A stretch of DNA of 53,735 nt. Origin: Phenylobacterium sp. GTDB lineage: Bacteria; Pseudomonadota; Alphaproteobacteria; Caulobacterales; Caulobacteraceae. Under the pieces are notes generated by a model. The model was not told the DNA's origin. It did not search any database and worked only from the letters and a program-made list of their open reading frames with translations. Each line of letters begins with the position of its first letter. Positions within the stretch are counted from its first letter, which is position 1. The DNA lies in assembly GCA_018001015.1 (NCBI GenBank), contig JAGNIV010000023.1:1-53735 (forward strand), read 5' to 3'. Below, one piece after another: positions 1 to 6,203 of this stretch. Made by a program: the position numbers and the translations under genes.

Positions 1-129
1 GGTCTCGCCTCCATCATCCCCTCAAACGAGAGGCGCCCACGATGCCGTGGAATCCGTGCCCACCATCCCGTGGAATCGCTGCCCACCTTCCCGTGGAATC
101 CGTGCCCACGATGGCGTGGAATACGCACA
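1..129 (-). mobile_element. Terminal segment of an IS21-family-like insertion sequence
   Basis: Read on the minus strand, this begins with TGTGCGTATTCCACGC at about 129 and continues off the left edge. It has repeated terminal motifs and a TG terminal dinucleotide, as IS21-family ends do, and it interrupts the recombinase reading frame at 388-128. A possible istA start (ATGATG at 17-12, minus) follows the repeats, but only a few codons are visible. No transposase sequence confirms the family, so the assignment rests on the end structure alone. Confidence 0.45.
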
Positions 130-388
130 CCAGATCGGGCAAAGATCGTCCGAGACGGTCAACAGACCATGCGGCGACGAGTTGGACCTCACGACGTCCG
201 ATGGCCTTCAGGAGACAATCATATCCGGGGCGTTTGTCGCGGCCCTTGGCGCCGGAGATGCCTTCGTCGGCGAAGATGTGGACGATGTCCCAGCCTGATC
301 GTTGGGCGACATCCTTCAGGACGAGAAGCTGGTTCTCGACCGTCTGCTGATCGGTGCTGACACGGACGTAGAGGGCGGCTTTCTTCAT
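14..388 (-). pseudogene. Serine recombinase/resolvase, truncated by the IS end
   Basis: The protein from the ATG at 388 begins MKKAALYVRVSTD, the catalytic N-terminus of serine recombinases (Arg9, nucleophile Ser11). It continues through the DRLGRSL segment (residues 77-83). Family similarity stops at about residue 87, base ~128, exactly where the 23-bp repeats begin. The remaining codons to the stop at 14-16 are read from repeat DNA. The rest of the catalytic domain and the whole helix-turn-helix DNA-binding region are missing, so the gene should be inactive. It is divergent from the unknown gene at 441. Such recombinases mobilise transposons, invertible segments or islands, which fits the accessory context. 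Confidence 0.8.
45..129. repeat. Tandem 23-bp repeats of the IS-like end
   Basis: Three complete 23-bp units (45-67, 68-90, 91-113) share the frame CCGTGGAATCCGTGCCCACC with 2-4 differences each. A degenerate partial unit (114-129) forms the outer tip and a fragment (32-44) lies on the inner side. Such repeats are typical transposase-binding sites at IS21-type ends. They also create a spurious continuation of the recombinase frame. Confidence 0.75.
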
Positions 389-440
389 CTCCAAGACGAT
401 CTCACGGATCGCCAGGGCGTCAAGGAAATGGAGGAACCCC

Positions 441-917
441 ATGGCCCGAGCCAAGAAGCCGCCGCCACCGACCCACGAAGAGTTCGTCTTCCACGTCCGG
501 GCGCCGTCACTCAGCTACAGCTTCAGCATCGAGCACAACCGACAACGGCGGGAGTGGCGGCCCTTTGACGAGCACCAGACGGTCAACTTCATCACCGAGT
601 GCATCTGGCCAGATCGGTTCAAGGGCCGAGAGGGCAAGGCGACGCTCTACCCGGAGCCAGCCTTCATTGATCACAAGCTGCTCGACGACGACGATGTGAG
701 GCGGAAGTGGATCGGTTACGTTCGTGCGACCAAGGGCGAGTTCGAGACCACCCTCTGGCTGCCGCCGCCGGTCTGCTGGCGGCTGGGTGAGGCGATGGCT
801 TCCGGGCTGATCCGCTCGATGCTGACGAACGGTCCCATCGAGCCCCGAGGGATGCACCGCGCCACGTCGGCCTCATTCTATGGCCAGGAGTTCGATCCGG
901 TCGCCTACGTCGGCTGA
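441..917 (+). CDS. Unknown protein, 158 aa, accessory region
   Basis: I do not recognise this family. The ATG at 441 has GGAGG/GGAAC-type purines 7-12 bases upstream. The product is soluble-looking, with no signal peptide or membrane segment. It is rich in Trp, Arg and acidic residues, with a LLDDDDVRRKW stretch near the middle and a hydrophobic LWLPPPVCWRLGEAMASG segment in the second half. It lies divergent from the broken recombinase and converges, with a 13-bp overlap, on the unknown gene at 905-1189. Its position between an IS end and a tRNA suggests horizontally acquired cargo. No function is proposed. Confidence 0.55.
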   Translation: MARAKKPPPPTHEEFVFHVRAPSLSYSFSIEHNRQRREWRPFDEHQTVNFITECIWPDRFKGREGKATLYPEPAFIDHKLLDDDDVRRKWIGYVRATKGEFETTLWLPPPVCWRLGEAMASGLIRSMLTNGPIEPRGMHRATSASFYGQEFDPVAYVG

Positions 918-1189
918 TCCGGGCGCCAGAGCACTTCAAACTTCCACTGCCACGACGAGTAGAGATATTCGCCGCCGCCTTCTCGGTCGGTCAGCTTGGC
1001 CAAGACGCGGAAGCGTGTGCCGACCGGGTAGTCCTTCCTGAGCCGCCTGCCGCATTCGACGTGCAGATCGACCGGGAAGCGTTGGCCGGGCAGCGGCCTC
1101 ATGTGGACCTTGCCGTGGAGCCCACTGGTCCGGTCAGGGAGATAGCTCTCGACCTCCACCCACTCGTAGTCCTCGTCCAGCTTGGCCAT
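905..1189 (-). CDS. Unknown small protein, 94 aa, accessory region
   Basis: I do not recognise this family. The start is the ATG at 1189, with a GGAG sequence 8 bases upstream. The product is acidic at the N-terminus (MAKLDEDYEWVEVESYLPD). It then has alternating hydrophobic and polar segments (VHMRPLPG, GTRFRVLAKLTD, SSWQWKFEVLW) that look like beta strands of a small compact domain. There is no signal peptide or membrane helix. It is convergent and slightly overlapping with the gene at 441-917, so the two may share a history as island cargo. Composition argues that it is a real gene, but there is no homology basis for a role. Confidence 0.5.
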   Translation of the reverse strand: MAKLDEDYEWVEVESYLPDRTSGLHGKVHMRPLPGQRFPVDLHVECGRRLRKDYPVGTRFRVLAKLTDREGGGEYLYSSWQWKFEVLWRPDQPT

Positions 1190-1743
1190 CTATCGTCTCC
1201 GAGCCTGGAGCTTCACCGTTTCGGCGATCCAAAACCAGATGGTTCTGACCACGGCGAATTCGGCCTCTGGCGGTCGTTGATCACCAACGGGTTCTGTCCG
1301 GTGTTTTCGAGGGGGGTTTTGTTACAGGCGCCATTGGCGCCATCGGCGCCGATAGCTCGAAACCCGTCCGTGGCGTGCTTGGCCGGGATCAACGAGAAAG
1401 AAGCCCAAATTCCTTCCTCACGACGAGAAGTCCTTCCAGGGAATTCCGCGACGAGAACCCGGACGACGCGAAAGCGGAGATCGGTTCTCGTCGGCGACGA
1501 CGCCGTGAGCGCAGCGACCGGCTCGTTCAGATCACGAACACAGGGCTTCACCCTTCCGAACGAGATGCGTTCGAACAATGTGTAGAGGGTTTGTGTAGAA
1601 GCCATCCGAACGTTTTCCTGAGCGTTCAGAGACACTTAGCCCCTTATCGTGGTCGCGACTGTGTAGACGGATTGTGGGGCAATCGTCAGAGGATCGTTCC
1701 CCGGACGGGGATTGCTCAACGATTTCAGGGACGATTTGGGGAT
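1190..1743. other. Gene-poor stretch between accessory genes and the tRNA
   Basis: I see no convincing gene here. Open frames on both strands lack protein-like composition and recognisable motifs. The only structure noted is three GGCGCC units spaced by 9 bases (1327-1353) and several GTGTAGA repeats near 1578-1665. It may be the non-coding margin of an island inserted at the adjacent tRNA. No duplicated tRNA 3' end was found in the visible part. Confidence 0.5.
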
Positions 1744-1820
1744 TGGCGCACCCGACACGATTCGAACGTGTGACCTTTGCCTTCGGAGGGCAACGCTCTA
1801 TCCAGCTGAGCTACGGGTGC
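1744..1820 (-). tRNA. tRNA-Arg (anticodon CCG)
   Basis: The minus strand folds into a standard cloverleaf. The acceptor stem is GCACCCG/CGGGTGC, the D arm is GCTC...GAGC, the anticodon stem is TTGCC/GGCAA with loop CTCCGAA (anticodon CCG, reading CGG), and the T arm is ACACG/CGTGT with loop TTCGAAT. The discriminator is G and the CCA end is encoded. Its 3' end faces the accessory DNA at 1-1743, the usual orientation for integration of a tRNA-targeting element. Confidence 0.95.
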
Positions 1821-1867
1821 GTTTGACGAAACGCGCTTCTAGCGGAAAGCCGCGCGGAACGGAAGGC

Positions 1868-2818
1868 TCAGGCGTCGATGGGCGCCGGCGCCGAGGTGAG
1901 GGACACGAAGACGTCCTCCAGGTCCGGGTCCTCGGTGGCGATATCCTTGATGTGCAGGCCCGCCCCGCGCACGGCGGCCAGCACCTGTTCCACGCTGGAC
2001 TGGCCCGTACGGTAGGAGACGGCGAACGCTCCAGCGGCCCGCAGCTTGGTGTCGAACCCCGGAAGGGTCGGGGCCGAGGTCACCGGCTCCTCCGGCGTCA
2101 CCACCACGTTGCGGATGTCCATGCGGGCCAGGAGGGTCGAGGTCGGCTCGCACGCCACCACCTGGCCGCGGTTGACGATGGCGATCTGGTCGCAGAGCTC
2201 CTGAGCCTCTTCCAGGTAGTGGGTGGTGAGCACGATGGTTACGCCCTTGCGGTTCAGCTCCAACACATAATTCCAGAGTTGCTTGCGCAGTTCGACGTCC
2301 ACGCCCGCCGTCGGCTCGTCGAGGATCAGGACCGGCGGATTGTGGGTCATGGCCTTGGCCACCATCAGTCGGCGCTTCATGCCCCCCGACAGCTGGCGGA
2401 CATAGGCGTTGGCCTTGTCGCCGAGGCCAAGCGCGTTGAGCAACTCCATGGTGCGGCGCTCGCCGGGCGGCACGCCGTACATGCCGGCCTGGACCTCCAG
2501 GCTCTCGCGCGGGGTGAAGAAGGGGTCGGCGGCGATTTCCTGCGGAACCACCCCGATGGCGGCGCGCGCATCGCGCGGCCGCTCATCGATATCGCGGCCC
2601 CAGATGGAGACCGTGCCGGAGGTCTTCTTGCAGAGCCCCGCCAGAATGTTGATGAAGGTCGACTTGCCCGCCCCATTGGGTCCCAGCAGGCCGAAGATCG
2701 AACCGCGCGGGATGACCAGGTCGATCCCCTTCAGGGCCTGCATCTCGGCTGTCGTCTTGGTGGCGGGATAGGTCTTCACGAGGCCCCTGGCCTCGATGGC
2801 GTAGTCGGGAATGGTCAT
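1868..2818 (-). CDS. ABC-2-type transporter ATP-binding protein
   Basis: This is a cytoplasmic ATPase subunit of an ABC exporter (the YadG-like family, often drug or polysaccharide export). The 316 aa contain a Walker A GPNGAGKST (46-54), Q-loop Gln93, signature LSGGMKRR (143-150), Walker B VLILDEP (163-169) and H-loop His200. A C-terminal extension of about 90 residues follows, common in this group. Such ATPases normally sit just upstream of an ABC-2 permease gene. Here the next feature downstream is the tRNA at 1820, and no membrane partner is visible, so the partner is either elsewhere or lost. It is divergent from the zinc-finger gene at 3012. The family is certain; the substrate is unknown. 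Confidence 0.9.
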   Translation of the reverse strand: MTIPDYAIEARGLVKTYPATKTTAEMQALKGIDLVIPRGSIFGLLGPNGAGKSTFINILAGLCKKTSGTVSIWGRDIDERPRDARAAIGVVPQEIAADPFFTPRESLEVQAGMYGVPPGERRTMELLNALGLGDKANAYVRQLSGGMKRRLMVAKAMTHNPPVLILDEPTAGVDVELRKQLWNYVLELNRKGVTIVLTTHYLEEAQELCDQIAIVNRGQVVACEPTSTLLARMDIRNVVVTPEEPVTSAPTLPGFDTKLRAAGAFAVSYRTGQSSVEQVLAAVRGAGLHIKDIATEDPDLEDVFVSLTSAPAPIDA

Positions 2819-2883
2819 GCGGGACTTTTCGAAAACCGGCGCGATTGACGCGTAAAGCTATGGTCGCATACGTAGGGCGTGGC

Positions 2884-2962
2884 CGTCCGAAGTGGAAGCC
2901 GGTTCGGACGACCGTCGCGCCCCTTGAAGTCTAAGTTCAAGTTTTTGATCCTCAAAAACTTG
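2884..2962. promoter_or_regulatory. Two inverted repeats between divergent genes
   Basis: CGTCCGAA (2884-2891) and TTCGGACG (2903-2910) form an 8-bp inverted repeat with an 11-base gap. CAAGTTTTTGA (2938-2948) and TCAAAAACTTG (2952-2962) form a perfect 11-bp hairpin with a 3-base loop. Both lie in the divergent intergenic region between the ABC ATPase and the zinc-finger gene, so neither is the terminator of an annotated gene. They may be operators or a 5' leader hairpin of the gene at 3012. The role is inferred. Confidence 0.4.
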
Positions 2963-3011
2963 GGCTCCTGTGGACCCTTCGCCAAGCGTCCGCCGCCGGA
3001 GAGTTTGCACC

Positions 3012-3311
3012 ATGGCCCGTAAAGCCACCCCCGTTCCCAATCAGGGCGTCCACGTCGAACCGATGCCCGCCAAGCCGGCCTTGACGCCCGACTTGCCCGC
3101 GCCGGAAACCATCGTGGTGCGCTCGGGCCGCATCGCCTGCGACGGCGTCGGCGGGGCCCTGGGACATCCGCGGGTCTGGCTGGAGATGGGCGAGGCGGCC
3201 TTTGTCGAGTGCCCCTATTGCGACCGCCGCTTCGTCCTGGCTCACGGAACGGAGGGTCCGGAGGACGAACGCCTCGCGCCCGGTGTCTACGAGGGCCCGC
3301 ACGGCCACTGA
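3012..3311 (+). CDS. Zinc-finger (zf-CHCC type) domain protein, 99 aa
   Basis: A small protein with a C-terminal zinc ribbon of the zf-CHCC family, related to mitochondrial complex I accessory subunit NDUFS6. The likely ligands are Cys43, His52, Cys67 and Cys70 (the last two in ECPYCDRRF). The N-terminal 35 residues are proline-rich and low complexity. The ATG at 3012 is chosen because GGAGAG lies about 8 bases upstream; an in-frame GTG at 2970 adds 14 uncharacteristic residues. It converges on rimM. In alphaproteobacteria this family is widespread and uncharacterised; a link to respiratory complex I is suggested only by homology. Confidence 0.8.
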   Translation: MARKATPVPNQGVHVEPMPAKPALTPDLPAPETIVVRSGRIACDGVGGALGHPRVWLEMGEAAFVECPYCDRRFVLAHGTEGPEDERLAPGVYEGPHGH

Positions 3312-3312
3312 T

Positions 3313-3327
3313 TCAGACGCGGTCTGA
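3313..3327. terminator. Small hairpin between convergent genes
   Basis: TCAGAC GCG GTCTGA is a perfect 6-bp hairpin starting 2 bases after the stop of the zinc-finger gene. It lacks a T-run, so it is at most a weak or Rho-assisted terminator. Confidence 0.25.
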
Positions 3328-3397
3328 GTCCGATCTCCTCACGCCGCTGTCGGAAGGGCTGCCGAGCTTCAACAAGCGGTTCGGTTGAACGGAAGGC

Positions 3398-3922
3398 TCA
3401 GCTCTCGTCGGCTGCGTCGCCGTCGATCTCGGCGGGGCGCACGGCGATCAGCGTGCCCTCGGCGAGCCGAACTTCGGGCACCGCCTCGCGTGTGAAGGGC
3501 AGCCACCAACTGGCGCCCATCGGCGGCTGGACCTCGATCAGGTCGCCGGCGCCGAAGTCCTGGATGGTCTTGACCTTGCCCATGGGCTCGCCCTCGGCCG
3601 TCTCGATGCTGAGGCCAATCAGGTCTGCGTGGTAGAATTCGTCCTCGTCGGGGGCGGGCAGTGCCTCACGCGCGATGAACAGCTTGAGGCCGCGCAGGGC
3701 CTCGGCCTGGTCGCGGGTGTCGATTCCAGCGGCCCTGGCGATCACCGCCCCCTTCACCGCCCGCGCCGTGGTGATGGTCAGGCCCGGGGACCCGTCCTCA
3801 CGCGTCAGGACCCGGTAGGTCGCCAGCGCCAGGGGGTCTTCGGTGAAGGTGGTGATGCGGATCTCCCCGCGCACGCCGAAGGCTCCGGCGACGCGGGCGA
3901 CCTGGAGGAGGCGGTCAGCCAT
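3398..3922 (-). CDS. rimM: Ribosome maturation factor RimM
   Basis: RimM binds ribosomal protein S19 and helps assemble the head of the 30S subunit. The 174-aa length is typical. The N-terminal barrel begins LLQVARVAGAFGVRGEIRI, with the family GxxGxxGE-like signature, and a PRC-barrel domain follows (DEFYHADLIGLSIETAEG, then the region ending in LPFTREAVPEV). It is the third gene of a minus-strand operon behind ffh and rpsP, 26 bases after the rpsP stop. In many bacteria trmD and rplS follow rimM. Here they do not: the convergent zinc-finger gene comes next. Confidence 0.96.
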   Translation of the reverse strand: MADRLLQVARVAGAFGVRGEIRITTFTEDPLALATYRVLTREDGSPGLTITTARAVKGAVIARAAGIDTRDQAEALRGLKLFIAREALPAPDEDEFYHADLIGLSIETAEGEPMGKVKTIQDFGAGDLIEVQPPMGASWWLPFTREAVPEVRLAEGTLIAVRPAEIDGDAADES

Positions 3923-3948
3923 GGGACTTACCGCCTCCGTCTCAAGCC

Positions 3949-4455
3949 TTAGCCTTCAGCCTTGTCTTCGGCAGCGGCCGGCTCAGCGGCGGCTTCCTCG
4001 GCGGCCGGTTCAGCAGCGGCGGGGGCTTCTTCAGCGGCCGGAGCCTCCGGGGCGGCTTCGACGACGGGTTCCGGCTCCGGAGCCGGGGCGTTCTTGGCTT
4101 CTTCCAGGGCCGCGGCGGCGGCGGCGTCGCGCTGGGCGCGCTCTTCCGTGCGCTCAACGGCCTTCTTGCCGGGCTTGCCCTTGTTGGGGTTGTTGCCGTG
4201 TTCCCACTTCACGACGCCGGCCTGGGCCAGGAAGCGCGCGACGCGATCGGTGGGCTGGGCGCCCTTGGCGATCCAGGCCTGGATGCTTTCCAGCTTCAGG
4301 GTGACGCGTGCCGGGTCGTCACGCTTCAGCAGCGGGTTGTAGGTGCCCACCTTCTCGATGAAGCGGCCATCGCGGGGCGAGTGGCTGTCGGCGACGACGA
4401 TGGAATAGTAGGGGCGCTTCTTGGCGCCGCCACGGGCGAGACGGATCTTCAGCAT
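3949..4455 (-). CDS. rpsP: 30S ribosomal protein S16 with Ala/Glu/Pro-rich tail
   Basis: S16 is a primary assembly protein of the 30S body. The conserved domain occupies about residues 1-85 (start [20 protein letters not shown]). The remaining ~80 residues are a low-complexity Ala/Glu/Pro tail, so the 168 aa are about double the minimal family length. Long acidic tails on S16 are known in Caulobacterales and relatives. The start at 4455 has AAGGA 7 bases upstream. It lies 19 bases after the ffh stop and 26 bases before rimM, consistent with co-transcription. Confidence 0.97.
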   Translation of the reverse strand: MLKIRLARGGAKKRPYYSIVVADSHSPRDGRFIEKVGTYNPLLKRDDPARVTLKLESIQAWIAKGAQPTDRVARFLAQAGVVKWEHGNNPNKGKPGKKAVERTEERAQRDAAAAAALEEAKNAPAPEPEPVVEAAPEAPAAEEAPAAAEPAAEEAAAEPAAAEDKAEG

Positions 4456-4474
4456 AGTTTAGTCCTTGTTATCT

Positions 4475-6010
4475 CTAGGATTTCTTGAAGGGATTGAAGC
4501 CGGGGGGCAGGCCGCCGCCCAGGCCGGGAAGTTTGGGGAGCCCGTCGCCGAGGCCGGGCAGCTTGCCCCCGCCCCCGGCCATCTTGCCGAGCTCTTCGAG
4601 TTGGTTCTGGTCGGGCATGGCCAGCTTGCCGCCGCCGAGCGACTTCAGCCGGTCCGCTCCGCCGCCGCCGCCCATCATGCCGGCCATGCGGGCGAAGCCC
4701 TTGCCGCCATCCTTGCTCATCGCCTTGAAGGCGTCGGCCATCTGGCGATGCTGCTTCAGCAGGCGGTTGACCTCGGAGACGTCAACGCCGGCGCCCTTGG
4801 CGATGCGGCGCTTTCGCGAGGCGGCCAGGATGTCGGGCTTCTTGCGCTCCAGCTTGGTCATCGACGAGATGATCGCCGCCTGGCGATCCAGCGCCTTGTC
4901 CGAGATGTTGGCCTCGGCGATCTGCTTCTTCATCTTCTGGACGCCGGGAAGGAAACCCATCAGGCCTTCCATGCCGCCCATCTTCTTCATCTGGGCGAAC
5001 TGGTCGGCCATCATGTCGAGGTCGAACTGGCCCTTGGCCAGTTTCTTGGCCATGGCCTCGGCCTTGGCGACGTCGAGGTCGGCGCTGGCCTTCTCCACCA
5101 GGGCGATGACGTCGCCCTGGCCCAGGATGCGGCCGGCCACGCGGGCGGCGTCGAAGACGTCCAGGCCGTCGATCTTTTCCGAAACGCCCAGGAACTTGAT
5201 GGGCAGGCCGGTGACCGCGCGCATGGAGAGCGCCGCGCCGCCGCGGCCGTCGCCGTCGGCTCGGGTCAGCACCAGGCCGGTGAGCGGCAGGCGCTCGTGG
5301 AAGGCCTTGGCGGTGCGCACCGCGTCCTGGCCGGTGAGGCTGTCGGCCACCAGCAGGGTCTCGGAGGGGTTGGCGATCCGCGCGATCTCGGCGGCCTCGC
5401 TCATCATCGCCTCGTCGAGCGTCGTGCGCCCGGCGGTGTCGAGGATGAGGATATCATAGCCCTGCAGCTTGGCGGCGCTCATGGCGCGTCGGGCGATGTC
5501 GGGCGCGCTCTGGCCGGCCACGATGGGCAGGGAGTCGACGCCGGCCGCGACGGCCAGGGTCGCCAGCTGCTCCATGGCGGCGGGGCGACGGGTGTCCAGC
5601 GAGGCCAGCAGGACCTTCTTGCGGTCCTTGCCGAGCTTGAGGCCCAGCTTGGCGGCTGTGGTGGTCTTGCCCGAGCCCTGCAGGCCGGCCATCAGGATCA
5701 CGGTGGGCGGGTTGAGGCTGATGTTCAGCCCTTCGGCGCCACCTTCGCCGCCCAGCATCTCCACCAGGCCGTCATAGGTGATCTTCACCACCTGGTCGGC
5801 GGGACGGATCGAGCGGATCACGTCCTGGCCGGCGGCCTTTTCCTTGGCCTTGGCGATGAACTCGCGGACGACGGGCAGGGCGACGTCGGCCTCGAGCAGG
5901 GCCACGCGGACCTCGCGCAACGCCTCGTCGATATCCTTTTCGGACAGCACGCCACGACCGGAGAGCCGGTCGAAGACGGAAGACAGCCGATCAGTTAGCG
6001 CGTCGAACAT
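4475..6010 (-). CDS. ffh: Signal recognition particle protein Ffh
   Basis: Ffh is the GTPase of the bacterial signal recognition particle. With 4.5S RNA it carries nascent membrane proteins to FtsY. The N domain is residues 1-90, and the G domain has P-loop GLQGSGKT (about 109-116), DTRRPAA and DTAGR motifs. From about residue 300 there is a methionine-rich M domain (MMADQFAQMKKMGGMEGLMG) that binds signal peptides and RNA. A glycine-rich tail ends the 511 aa. The ATG at 6010 is preferred, with AGGG 7 bases upstream; the TTG directly before it has worse spacing. It is first in the ffh-rpsP-rimM operon. Its receptor partner ftsY is also in this window (21288-22223). Confidence 0.97.
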   Translation of the reverse strand: MFDALTDRLSSVFDRLSGRGVLSEKDIDEALREVRVALLEADVALPVVREFIAKAKEKAAGQDVIRSIRPADQVVKITYDGLVEMLGGEGGAEGLNISLNPPTVILMAGLQGSGKTTTAAKLGLKLGKDRKKVLLASLDTRRPAAMEQLATLAVAAGVDSLPIVAGQSAPDIARRAMSAAKLQGYDILILDTAGRTTLDEAMMSEAAEIARIANPSETLLVADSLTGQDAVRTAKAFHERLPLTGLVLTRADGDGRGGAALSMRAVTGLPIKFLGVSEKIDGLDVFDAARVAGRILGQGDVIALVEKASADLDVAKAEAMAKKLAKGQFDLDMMADQFAQMKKMGGMEGLMGFLPGVQKMKKQIAEANISDKALDRQAAIISSMTKLERKKPDILAASRKRRIAKGAGVDVSEVNRLLKQHRQMADAFKAMSKDGGKGFARMAGMMGGGGGADRLKSLGGGKLAMPDQNQLEELGKMAGGGGKLPGLGDGLPKLPGLGGGLPPGFNPFKKS

Positions 6011-6203
6011 CAATTCACCCTGTGGCCCAAACGCAATCGACCCCCGTGGACGATCACGTCGACGGGGGGCCTCGCCGCTCTCGTCCCAGATAAGACCTGG
6101 GGGCCGTAGCGGTAGAGGGCGCGATTGCTCTGCGCCGGAAGGGCGCGCTTATGCGCTCAGAGGGCCGAAAGGTCAAGGAAGCCGGGGTTCGCTCTTGGTC
6201 GCG

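Noticed and set aside
45-129. Short regular repeats considered as a CRISPR array
   Set aside because: The 23-bp units are directly adjacent without unique spacers, and no cas genes are present; an IS end fits better.
1569-1575. TTCGAAC near the tRNA considered as a second attachment site
   Set aside because: Only 7 bases match the tRNA T-loop; too short for an att core.
1213-1635. Possible 140-aa gene in the gap before the tRNA
   Set aside because: No family resemblance, composition unlike the neighbours, no convincing ribosome site; overlapping frames on the other strand are equally open.
4466-5998. 510-codon open frame opposite ffh
   Set aside because: Antisense shadow of a complete, conserved gene; repetitive Ala/Gly/Leu/His composition without motifs.
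6014-6203. GCGCC-GGAA-GGGCGC hairpin considered as a 4.5S SRP RNA
   Set aside because: It has a GGAA loop as in SRP RNA, but lacks the conserved asymmetric and symmetric internal loops flanking it in domain IV.
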